From an uncultured Microcaldota archaeon (lineage in GTDB: Archaea; Micrarchaeota; Micrarchaeia; Anstonellales; Bilamarchaeaceae), in contig CAILMU010000048.1 of the NCBI GenBank assembly GCA_903835325.1, positions 1 to 14,081 on the forward strand: DNA of 14,081 bases, in the 5' to 3' direction. Every line of letters starts with the position of its first letter. The stretch's first letter is position 1. Positions 6,546-13,034 of this stretch are shown here, piece after piece. The translations under genes and the position numbers were made by a program. Under the pieces are notes generated by a model. It saw nothing but the letters and a program-made list of their open reading frames with translations. It made no database searches and was not told the DNA's origin.

Positions 6546-8216
6546 TCACAAATTTATAAACCAAAATGTGGCGAGCGATGATGCGCTCATAAGGGCGAAA
6601 TATACAGCTGCAATCGACTTCTTCCCTTCGCCATCCGCTATCGCAGACGACGCGATCAACGCGTAAATCACCAGATACGGCGGGATTATCGACAAGGCGA
6701 AGGCTATCGTGGCCTGGCTATCATCTCCGCCAAGTATTCCCTGCATCCCTGACAGCAACCCTATCGTCATCCTGAATATCAGCGGAATCAATATCGCCCC
6801 GAACAGGAGCGTGTATTTCTGCATGGCCATCATCTGGCCCCGTTCCCTTCTCATCTGCGATGCGACGACCATATCCTCAGCAAGGGCGCCGATGCGGTCA
6901 AGGCAGTTCGTCCTTATCATATGGTTGAGCATAACGCATGCCCGGTCCAGCATGGCGGAATGATTCCGTTCCGCCAAGTCAGCAAGCGCCTTATCCAGCC
7001 CGACATTCATCGCTAGCTGCCTCTGAGTCTTCTGCGCCTCTTCCGAGAGCGCGCCGTGGTTCCCTTCCTTGATCAAAGCGAAGATCCTCTCCGGTTTGAT
7101 GGATGCCGGGAGCGAGCTTATCGCGAAAAGCGCATCAGGAAGATGCCTTTCTATATCCTCTTTCCTGTGCTCGTCAGAATAGGAAGAGTAGACGAGGAAG
7201 ACGGAAGCAGCTATCCCCGCAACCATCAAAACAATCTGCATTTCCGGAAACAACACAAAACCCGAAACGAAAAGGATTCCGGGCACCATCATTTTCGAAT
7301 CGAACCCTCCCCTTTCCCTGAATGATGACTCCGGCATCATGGCCTTGCCCACAAGAAGTATCAGGATGCTGGCCAGCGGGAACACCACGAGCATCCCGAG
7401 GGTTATCTGGTTTTCCCCGATATCCGAGTTCAGCGCGGTTTTCCCAAGGACAGCATACACAAGGAAGAATGTCGGGGCTATCGCGCTCGAAATCATGAAA
7501 AGCAGTCCGAACATCGCCATCCTGGCCGAATGCTCCTTGATTTTGTGGCTCTCCCTTGCCAGCATGTCATCGCCCATCCGCCTCAGTTCCGAGCCTGGGC
7601 TTCCGATAGCGTACGAGTTCAGCAGTTGCGAGACTGCCCTCTTGATAGTGAGAGAATCAGTGGATGAAGAGAATGATGAGAACGATTTCGCGAGGCTTAT
7701 CCCCTCTTTCTCTTGTGCGAGGACAAATGCGATTTCCTTCCCGATATATCCCCCATTCTCGCGTATCCTTCCCCTGCGATTCGACCCATCACCACCAAAC
7801 CTCTCATATCCAGCATCCTCGCCCGCTATCGCGAGCGCCTGCTGGAAGGGTATCTTCATCTCGAAGAGCATGCCCACGCTCCGAAGGAAGAAGGGCATCT
7901 CGCTTTCCATGGCGGCGGTTCTTCTCTTCAATTCGATTCCAGGAAGCAGGAGGAAAAACGCGAAAACGACAGCGAAAGAGATGAACGCGCAAGCAATAAT
8001 CAAAAACAGCGAATCCGAGTTGAAATCCGAGATTATTGAAAAAACGAAAAGAACCGATGCGGACGTTAATGCAATCATAACCGAGACGAATACGGCCATT
8101 GTGGCGTATCTTTCCGGCGTCAAACCGATTCGCAGGAAAGCTATCTTATCGAGCGACTTGCTTTTGACCCCAAAATCCGGGAACATCTCCGCGAAACCAG
8201 CAAATTTCTCTATCAT
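6546..8216 (-). CDS. TadC / GspF-family inner-membrane platform protein with two GspF domains
   Basis: A 556-residue integral membrane protein of the archaeal type IV pilus/archaellum platform family (TadC, PilC, ArlJ relatives). About nine hydrophobic segments can be seen (roughly 38-62, 68-92, 236-256, 273-291, 310-325, 327-345, 466-488, 504-524, 533-553). Two cytoplasmic helical GspF domains lie at about 105-235 and 357-465, each followed by membrane helices. Such proteins transmit ATPase motion to pilin assembly or secretion. The first GspF domain contains an unusual Gly/Arg-rich loop (about 137-158). The ATG is preceded by GTGAG, and only four bases separate it from the stop of the ATPase gene, the usual order for a motor operon. 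No prepilin or peptidase gene is visible in the window. Confidence 0.9.
   Translation of the reverse strand: MIEKFAGFAEMFPDFGVKSKSLDKIAFLRIGLTPERYATMAVFVSVMIALTSASVLFVFSIISDFNSDSLFLIIACAFISFAVVFAFFLLLPGIELKRRTAAMESEMPFFLRSVGMLFEMKIPFQQALAIAGEDAGYERFGGDGSNRRGRIRENGGYIGKEIAFVLAQEKEGISLAKSFSSFSSSTDSLTIKRAVSQLLNSYAIGSPGSELRRMGDDMLARESHKIKEHSARMAMFGLLFMISSAIAPTFFLVYAVLGKTALNSDIGENQITLGMLVVFPLASILILLVGKAMMPESSFRERGGFDSKMMVPGILFVSGFVLFPEMQIVLMVAGIAASVFLVYSSYSDEHRKEDIERHLPDALFAISSLPASIKPERIFALIKEGNHGALSEEAQKTQRQLAMNVGLDKALADLAERNHSAMLDRACVMLNHMIRTNCLDRIGALAEDMVVASQMRRERGQMMAMQKYTLLFGAILIPLIFRMTIGLLSGMQGILGGDDSQATIAFALSIIPPYLVIYALIASSAIADGEGKKSIAAVYFALMSASSLATFWFINL
6551..6560 (-). promoter_or_regulatory. 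TATA box of the PAP2 operon, inside the end of tadC
   Basis: TTTATAAATT on the minus strand, centred near 6556, is 26 bases before ATG 6530 and so predicts a leaderless transcript. It overlaps the last codons of the upstream tadC gene. Confidence 0.5.
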
Positions 8217-8220
8217 GATC

Positions 8221-9618
8221 TCACGTTTTCACGTCCGGAAACGCGTTCCGATTCGCATTTGATTTTATCCCGAATAGCTCGCATTGGACGATTTTGAAGA
8301 AGTTTTCGAAATCAGGCCCGGCCCGCTTCATCATCTTCGTCCTGCCCTTCAGCTCTTGGACGAGCTCTTTATGGCTCATCCCGAACGAATCCCCTGCTTT
8401 CTCGAAGAGCGCGCTCCTATCCAGGCTAAGCGCCTTTTTGCCGTTCGGTATCGTTCCGTCGTATAGAATCCCTGGCACTCCGCGTTCATTTAATTCGGCG
8501 ATGGCGACTACCTTCCTCACTTCCCGCTTGCTCCTCCTCACAGGGTCGTATGACAGCATCCTGCGCTGGATTACAAAGCAATCCAGGCTTGCAAGGTCCT
8601 GTTCGGCTATCCCGAACGAAATGAGCCTCCTTATGCCTTCATCCACGCTCTGCGCGTGCAGGGTGGCATAGCTTCCCCTTGCCTGCCCTGCCAGGAGCAC
8701 CTCGAATAGAGCTTCGGCTTCTTCCCCGTTCCTCACCTCCCCGACTATCATCCTGTCCGGCCTCATCCGAAGCGAATCATACACCAGATCCTTGAGCGTG
8801 ATATCCATATCGCGGTTGGCTACCAGCCTCACCTGGTGCGGATGCGGGATGTTGATTTCCGGGGTCTCCTCTGCGATCAATATCCTCTCATCCGCTGGGA
8901 CAAAAGAGAAAAGGGCATTCAGCGTTGTTGTCTTCCCGCTCGATGTGTTGCCTCCGATAACTACTGAGCAGTCGCACTGCATGATGATAGACAAGAGGGC
9001 CAGGGCCTCGATATCTATCGTCCCATTATCAGCCAGTTCGCGCGGGGAGAATGGGTTGCTCCTGAACCTCCGAATAGTTATCTCCCCCGCTGATATCGGC
9101 GATAGCGAAGCATGCAATCGTGAGCCATCCGGAAGCATGGCATCCAGCCTCGGGTTCTGCAGGGTGATATGCCGTCCGATATGCCTTGCCATCCTGTTCG
9201 TCGCATCCGAGATAGCCTTCTCATCGCAGAAGCAGGCGTTCACAGCCTGCCAGCCCTTCTCCCGTATATACACGTACGCCTTCTTCATCGGTCCGATGAT
9301 GCTTATCTCCTCTACCTTTTCGTCAGAAATCAGCGAATCCAAGAAAGCGAACCCGTAGATATGCATGAGCGCCATCTTCGGGAGGTATGCCCTCTGATCC
9401 GGCTCGAGATAGATGCCGAGCGCTTCTGCAGATTCGTTCAAGATGGAGCGTATCATCTCCTCCCCTTGCTTTCTCGTGGCCACTCCCGCGCTCCTTGCCC
9501 TTTCCCTGAACCTCTCTTCTGTCGCGACGATGAGCTCCTCTTCGTCCTGGCTGAGTATCGGCATGTCCAGCCTGTAATCGCCATCCCTGAGAATCCGCCA
9601 GCCAAGCAAGTAGAACAT
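8221..9618 (-). CDS. Type II/IV secretion system ATPase (GspE/TadA family)
   Basis: A 465-residue secretion ATPase that would power assembly of a type IV pilus-like or secretion apparatus at the inner face of the membrane. The catalytic core is intact. Walker A is GNTSSGKTT (G223 to T231), the Asp box is LIAEETPEI (247-255), Walker B is RMIVGEVR with E294, and the His box is ATLHAQS with H321. The N-terminal domain (about 75-200) contains the family's SDEKVEEISIIGP and GSRLHASLSPIS blocks. About 60 residues follow the ATPase core and contain the MSHKELVQELKGR segment. I kept ATG 9616-9618 as start because a TATA box at 9646-9653 predicts transcription starting a few bases upstream; M19 is an alternative. 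It forms an operon with tadC. Confidence 0.93.
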   Translation of the reverse strand: MFYLLGWRILRDGDYRLDMPILSQDEEELIVATEERFRERARSAGVATRKQGEEMIRSILNESAEALGIYLEPDQRAYLPKMALMHIYGFAFLDSLISDEKVEEISIIGPMKKAYVYIREKGWQAVNACFCDEKAISDATNRMARHIGRHITLQNPRLDAMLPDGSRLHASLSPISAGEITIRRFRSNPFSPRELADNGTIDIEALALLSIIMQCDCSVVIGGNTSSGKTTTLNALFSFVPADERILIAEETPEINIPHPHQVRLVANRDMDITLKDLVYDSLRMRPDRMIVGEVRNGEEAEALFEVLLAGQARGSYATLHAQSVDEGIRRLISFGIAEQDLASLDCFVIQRRMLSYDPVRRSKREVRKVVAIAELNERGVPGILYDGTIPNGKKALSLDRSALFEKAGDSFGMSHKELVQELKGRTKMMKRAGPDFENFFKIVQCELFGIKSNANRNAFPDVKT

Positions 9619-9644
9619 CCCCTAGAACCCCTGGTATCAAGGGG
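9619..9644. promoter_or_regulatory. Repeated CCCCT elements and hairpin between promoter and start of the secretion ATPase
   Basis: CCCCT occurs at 9619-9623 and 9628-9632, and its complement AGGGG at 9640-9644. The second and third form a five-base-pair stem with a seven-base loop. The cluster fills the space between the TATA box and ATG of the ATPase gene, the right place for a repressor site. Confidence 0.35.
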
Positions 9645-9645
9645 A

Positions 9646-9653
9646 TTTTTTAA
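9646..9653 (-). promoter_or_regulatory. TATA box of the secretion ATPase-tadC operon
   Basis: On the minus strand CTTAAAAAATC contains TTAAAAAA at 9646-9653. Its centre is about 31 bases before the ATG, giving a very short leader. Confidence 0.5.
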
Positions 9654-9695
9654 GGGTTGATGATGGGTTTCGGGAAGCCTATTGCGCGCACAACA

Positions 9696-9757
9696 GTTCT
9701 CATTTCAAGAACGAAATGTTTTTATTTTGAGAACAATATGTTCTTAGCATGAGAACA
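9696..9757. promoter_or_regulatory. Operator array of GTTCT/AGAAC half-sites at the MNT-HEPN promoter
   Basis: Five half-sites lie in 61 bases: GTTCT 9696-9700, AGAAC 9708-9712, AGAAC 9730-9734, GTTCT 9740-9744 and AGAAC 9752-9756. Their centres are 12, 22, 10 and 12 bases apart, close to whole helical turns. The third and fourth extend to a palindrome AGAACA-ATA-TGTTCT (9730-9744), which sits between the TATA box and the start codon. The first pair and the last pair each form inverted repeats with a seven-base spacer. The last half-site overlaps codons 2-3. Autorepression by the wHTH protein encoded just downstream is the natural reading. Confidence 0.6.
9712..9728 (+). promoter_or_regulatory. 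BRE and TATA box of the MNT-HEPN operon
   Basis: CGAAAT (9712-9717), a fair BRE, directly precedes TTTTTATTTT (9719-9728). The TATA centre is about 25.5 bases before ATG 9749, predicting a leaderless message. Confidence 0.55.
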
Positions 9758-10294
9758 TCTATTCTTTCGAACGACAAACGGGAAACGCTTTTCCGATATC
9801 TGATCAATCACCCGAAGGAGCCCCTCAAGGTCCGCTTGCTCGCAACGGAATTGGGGGTCGCTCCGAGTTTCGTGAGCATATTTTTGAAATCGCTCAGGAA
9901 AGAAGGCCTCGTGAAAGGGGATTCGCTCGACCCCGGTTCGCCGGAATTGCGGAGCTGGAAGATATTGCTTAATATCCAAGCGATAACGCCATCCCTCAGC
10001 AAATTCGCACGCATGCTCGGCGCCAAAGGGATAGGCCTCTACGGCAGCTGCTCGGATGGCACAGACACGCCGGAGAGTGATCTGGACCTCTGGGTGAAGA
10101 TAAATATCCCACCGCCCGATATCGTCATCGCCAAGGGCAAAGCCCTGCTCCGGGAAGCGACGGGCCGGGAGATCAGCGTCTTCATAGTGACTAAAGAGCG
10201 CATTATCAGCCTTCAAAAAACCGATCCGTCATTGTATTGCTCGTTGTCGCATTCTTTCCATCTTTGGGGTGAAATGCTTGATCAGTCTGGATGA
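9749..10294 (+). CDS. wHTH-MNT nucleotidyltransferase, putative antitoxin
   Basis: A 181-residue cytoplasmic protein with two parts. Residues 8-58 are a winged helix-turn-helix (LLATELGVAPSFVSIFLKSLRKEGLV). Residues 92-175 are a minimal nucleotidyltransferase of the pol-beta superfamily with the exact GSX10DXD motif (G99, S100, D111, D113). In type VII toxin-antitoxin pairs an MNT protein silences its HEPN partner by adding AMP to it. Here the partner gene overlaps the 3' end. The usual third acidic residue on the following strand is not obvious: that stretch reads REISVFIV (140-147). So catalysis might be altered, or E141 may serve; this needs an alignment. The winged helix suggests that it also represses its own promoter through the half-site array at 9696-9757. 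The start is leaderless. Confidence 0.85.
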   Translation: MRTSILSNDKRETLFRYLINHPKEPLKVRLLATELGVAPSFVSIFLKSLRKEGLVKGDSLDPGSPELRSWKILLNIQAITPSLSKFARMLGAKGIGLYGSCSDGTDTPESDLDLWVKINIPPPDIVIAKGKALLREATGREISVFIVTKERIISLQKTDPSLYCSLSHSFHLWGEMLDQSG

Positions 10295-10703
10295 TTGCCT
10301 TGAGAAAGGGCTGATAAAAAAGACCGCTCCGTCGAAAGAGCAGGCGAATTCAGCCATATCCAAGGCCAAGGTCCTTCTGGAAGAGGCCAAAGCCGATTCA
10401 GAGGACCATCGATACAACTCCGCTGTGATGATGGCGTATGCCGCCATGTTGAACGCTTCGAGGGCTTTGCTTTTCCGGGATGGATACCGGGAGCGCAGCC
10501 ACGCGTGCACGATCCGCTATCTGGAGGCCGGATACAAAGGGAAAATCCCTGCGGATTCGATTAGTCTGCTCGACCACTATCGGGAAACCCGGCACGAAGT
10601 CCAATACGACAGCTCCTATCTTGCGGATGAGGATTCCGCGAAAAATATCCTCCGCTTCGCGCAAGGATTCATAACGCTGGTCGATAGTCTTCTCAGGAAA
10701 TGA
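10269..10703 (+). CDS. HEPN-domain protein, putative RNase toxin
   Basis: A 144-residue all-helical HEPN protein (UPF0332/COG1895-like). The core covers about residues 22-142 with helices at NSAISKAKVLLEEAKAD, YNSAVMMAYAAMLNASRALLFRDGY and a C-terminal AKNILRFAQGFITLVDSLL. HEPN proteins paired with MNT partners are usually RNases. The expected active site sits at DHYRETRHEVQY (102-113), but the spacing (R105 and R108, then H109, Y113) is not the classical RX4-6H with HXY, so activity is uncertain. The gene overlaps the MNT gene by 26 bases. The GTG given as start (10269-10271) lies inside GGTGA (10268-10272). A TTG at 10278-10280, five bases after that ribosome binding site, is an equally good start and would remove three residues. 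Confidence 0.85.
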   Translation: MKCLISLDDCLEKGLIKKTAPSKEQANSAISKAKVLLEEAKADSEDHRYNSAVMMAYAAMLNASRALLFRDGYRERSHACTIRYLEAGYKGKIPADSISLLDHYRETRHEVQYDSSYLADEDSAKNILRFAQGFITLVDSLLRK

Positions 10704-10722
10704 TTCCTGCGGATAAGATACC

Positions 10723-10730
10723 TAAAAAAG
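10723..10730 (+). promoter_or_regulatory. TATA box of the epimerase gene
   Basis: TAAAAAAG centred near 10726 is 27 bases before ATG 10753 but only 12 before ATG 10738, which favours the downstream, leaderless start. Confidence 0.5.
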
Positions 10731-10752
10731 CCATTTCATGAATATCATCCTT

Positions 10753-11667
10753 ATGAAAGTCGCAGTCACAGGAGGGGCGGGCTTCATCGGCTCCCATCTT
10801 ACAGATGCTCTCACCAGCGAAGGCCATGACGTAACGGTGGTAGACAATCTCTCGAGGGGAAAAATAGAGTACGTGAACAAAAAAGCGAAATTCGTAAAAA
10901 AAGACATCCGAAACGAATTATCAACCGATTTGGAAAATTTTGATGCTGTTTTCCATCTCGCCGCTGATCCTGATGTCCGCTCCAGCGCGATAAAACCCGC
11001 CGTCAGCTACGATATCAATGTCGCTGGCACGTTCTCGGTCCTGGAGTCTTGCAGGAAAGCCGATGCCAAGCGCATCATCTTCACCTCAACGTCCACGGTC
11101 TATGGCAATGCGAGCGTCCTTCCGACACCTGAGGATTATCCCTGCACGCCTATCAGCAATTACGGCGCCAGCAAGCTCGCCTGCGAAGCGTATCTTTCTT
11201 CATACGCCCATTCCTACGGTATGAAATCCACCTCATTGCGCCTTGCGAATATCTACGGCGAGCGCAGCAACCACGGCGTAATGGTCGATTTCTACAACAA
11301 ACTCAAGGCAAACCCGGAAGAACTCGAGATCCTTGGAGATGGGAAGCAGGATAAATCCTACCTTCACGTTTCGGATTGCGTCTCCGCCATACTCACTGCT
11401 TGGAAGAAGCAGAACCCCGTCTACGATGCGTTCAACGTAGGGAGCAAGGATAAGATGACCGTAGACAACCTTGCGAAATCATTGTGCAAGGAGCTCGGCA
11501 AGAGCCCGGAATTCCAATACACCAACACGAAAAGCGGTTGGGTAGGGGATGTGCCCCTGATGCTCCTTGACATCAAGAAACTGGAAAAACTCGGTTGGAA
11601 ACCGCAAGTCTCGATGCAGGATGGTTTGCGCCGTTATCTCGATTGGCTGAAAAAGAGCGCCAAGTAA
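10753..11667 (+). CDS. NAD-dependent sugar epimerase, UDP-glucose 4-epimerase-like
   Basis: A 304-residue extended short-chain dehydrogenase acting on nucleotide sugars in the cytoplasm. It shows the NAD-binding Rossmann motif TGGAGFIGSH (6-15), VVDNLSRG with D31, FHLAADPDVRSS, the serine/threonine region FTSTSTVYG (110-118) and the catalytic YxxxK (Y137, K141). Further downstream are RLANIYGERS and SYLHVSDCVSAI, typical of GalE-type epimerases. Exact substrate and whether it is an epimerase or a dehydratase cannot be told from sequence alone. ATG 10738 is in frame and would add five residues; I prefer 10753 because of the TATA distance and the usual start at MKVAVTGG. It ends six bases from the convergent glycosyltransferase, suggesting a shared role in surface sugar synthesis. 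Confidence 0.92.
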   Translation: MKVAVTGGAGFIGSHLTDALTSEGHDVTVVDNLSRGKIEYVNKKAKFVKKDIRNELSTDLENFDAVFHLAADPDVRSSAIKPAVSYDINVAGTFSVLESCRKADAKRIIFTSTSTVYGNASVLPTPEDYPCTPISNYGASKLACEAYLSSYAHSYGMKSTSLRLANIYGERSNHGVMVDFYNKLKANPEELEILGDGKQDKSYLHVSDCVSAILTAWKKQNPVYDAFNVGSKDKMTVDNLAKSLCKELGKSPEFQYTNTKSGWVGDVPLMLLDIKKLEKLGWKPQVSMQDGLRRYLDWLKKSAK

Positions 11668-11673
11668 TCCGCG

Positions 11674-12765
11674 TCACTTTCCCTTCTGAGTCGCCGAGCC
11701 ATATACCTTCTCGGTCTTTTCCGCGATAGATACCCAATCAAATTCCTTCAACAGTATCTTTCTTCCTGCCAAAAGGATCCTCTCATGCCCGACTTCATCA
11801 TCCAGGAAAGCGTTGAGTTTCTCTGCCAATTCCTTCTCATCATTGAAGAGGAACCGCTCGGCTTCAGTTCCGAAAAGCATTCCGAAGAAATGTTTGTAAT
11901 CGCCGACCCTAGTCGAGAATATCGGTCTAGAGCAGGAAATCGCCTCGAGCCATATCAAAGGGAACCCTTCATACCTGCTCGGAAGAACGATAGCTTTGGA
12001 GTCGCAATAAACATCCCGCACCTTCTCGTAGGGCACCTCGAGGAATTCCGCATTGATGTTCTCGGCGCTAGCAAGGGATTGCAGTCTAGCCTTTACTCCT
12101 GCATCCTTCCCGCAGATGATGAGCTTCAGCCTCCTTTTCCTCAGTTCAGAGAAAGCGCGTATCAGGAGCGGGATGTTCTTCTCTTCATCCAGCCGTCCTA
12201 TGTATGAGATGGCATTCCGGCTCTCGAAAGGCGTATCGCAGGTGAAAGATGGAGCCACTCCGTTCGGGATGTACTCTATCTTGTTTTTGCAGTTCGCGAG
12301 CTGTTTCGGGATTATCGTCGAGACGTTGATTATCTTCGCTGTAAAGAAAAGGTAGATCGGTGCTATGAATGTCTCATAGAACTTTTGGAAGAGCGCCAAT
12401 CCTCCTCTTTGCTGAGGATAGCCGTGCAGGGTGAATACGAACGGCTTTCGTTTCAGCCAGGCTATTTTAGCCGTGAATAGCGGCATCAATGAGCCGAACC
12501 CATGCGAATGGAAGACGTCGCCCTTTTCCTTATTCAGTGCGAACAACAGGCCAAGTGACAGATTGACCGATGAGAAGAAGGGGAATCTTATGGCCGGGAA
12601 TCTCCTGACCATTACCTTGCCTATCATCTCGTCCTTCCTTTCCTTGCCGGTGGTGTAGACGACGACCTCATTCCGTTCAGCCAGCTCCTTTGTCAGCCAG
12701 TAGACATGGCTCTCGATATCGCCGAGGCTTGGATAGAACGAATGGACGACCTGGATTACGCGCAT
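11674..12765 (-). CDS. GT4-family glycosyltransferase (paralogue A)
   Basis: A 363-residue GT-B fold, family 4 retaining glycosyltransferase that moves a sugar from a nucleotide donor to a lipid or glycan acceptor at the cytoplasmic membrane face. The N-terminal acceptor domain carries LGDIESHVYWLTKEL (14-28) and KRKPFVFTLHGYP (105-117). The donor domain carries IPNGV (166-170), SYIGRLDEEKNIPLLIRAF (187-205) and the EX7E motif (E266 and E274 in YEGFPLIWLEA). Near the N-terminus GD replaces the GG usual in this family. A GTG at 12772-12774 adds three residues, but it forms part of a GTGA ribosome binding site five bases before ATG 12763-12765, so I chose the ATG. A TATA-like TTTATTAAC (12801-12809) lies upstream. 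It is closely related to the divergent glycosyltransferase at 13035. Confidence 0.92.
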   Translation of the reverse strand: MRVIQVVHSFYPSLGDIESHVYWLTKELAERNEVVVYTTGKERKDEMIGKVMVRRFPAIRFPFFSSVNLSLGLLFALNKEKGDVFHSHGFGSLMPLFTAKIAWLKRKPFVFTLHGYPQQRGGLALFQKFYETFIAPIYLFFTAKIINVSTIIPKQLANCKNKIEYIPNGVAPSFTCDTPFESRNAISYIGRLDEEKNIPLLIRAFSELRKRRLKLIICGKDAGVKARLQSLASAENINAEFLEVPYEKVRDVYCDSKAIVLPSRYEGFPLIWLEAISCSRPIFSTRVGDYKHFFGMLFGTEAERFLFNDEKELAEKLNAFLDDEVGHERILLAGRKILLKEFDWVSIAEKTEKVYGSATQKGK

Positions 12766-12800
12766 GAAATTCACAACTTAACCGGATTCTCTTTCCCAAC

Positions 12801-12809
12801 GTTAATAAA
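12801..12809 (-). promoter_or_regulatory. TATA box of glycosyltransferase A
   Basis: TTTATTAAC on the minus strand, centred near 12805, predicts transcription from about 12779 and a 14-base leader that includes GTGA. Confidence 0.45.
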
Positions 12810-12898
12810 GTTGCCAGCAAGATAATCATCCCCGGTTAGCTGCGCCGGCCCGTGAAACCCCTTTCCTACTCTACCGCCAGGTTGGGCAGATCTCTTTT

Positions 12899-13030
12899 AT
12901 GACCGACAAAAAGCCGAGGCAGCGCTTGACCTGGGATCAGTTGCGGATCTATCCATACCTGCAAAGAACGCGATTTTCCCTTCTATATGCGGCCGACTGC
13001 AGAGTATTATTAAGCCATTTGAAGAGTTAA
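12899..13030 (+). CDS. Weak 43-residue ORF, possible remnant
   Basis: ATG at 12899-12901 to TAA at 13028-13030 encodes 43 residues that begin MTDKKPRQRLTWDQLR, a basic and plausible protein start, but the rest resembles no family I know. No ribosome binding site or well-placed TATA box precedes it. It ends four bases before the next start and contains that gene's TATA box. It may be a small protein, a broken gene left by rearrangement, or chance. Confidence 0.2.
   Translation: MTDKKPRQRLTWDQLRIYPYLQRTRFSLLYAADCRVLLSHLKS
13005..13014 (+). promoter_or_regulatory. TATA box of glycosyltransferase B
   Basis: TATTATTAAG centred near 13009 is 26 bases before ATG 13035, predicting a leaderless transcript. 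Confidence 0.55.
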
Positions 13031-13034
13031 GAAC

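Larger units (their letters stand above)
12775..13034. other. Divergent intergenic region between two glycosyltransferases
   Basis: This 260-base stretch contains the left-facing TATA box (12801-12809), flanked by a seven-base inverted repeat TAACCGG (12779-12785) and CCGGTTA (12832-12838). It also holds the right-facing TATA box (13005-13014) and a weak 43-codon ORF (12899-13030). I found no convincing tRNA or C/D box RNA on either strand. Confidence 0.5.

Noticed and set aside
7339..8262. 307-codon open frame on the plus strand
   Set aside because: It is antisense to the tadC gene, whose GspF domains and membrane helices are clear; the frame crosses into the ATPase gene.
8792..9660. Open frames of 188 and 163 codons on the plus strand
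   Set aside because: Both are antisense to the secretion ATPase, which has intact Walker A, Walker B, Asp and His motifs.
9681..9693. Imperfect palindrome TTGCGCGCACAA upstream of the MNT promoter
   Set aside because: It has mismatched positions and is explained by a short GC-rich alternation; it does not repeat elsewhere in the window.
12830..12900. tRNA-like stretch with TTAGCTGCGCCGG resembling an A box
   Set aside because: No GTTCGAATC-type T-loop, no anticodon stem and no pairing acceptor ends could be found on either strand.
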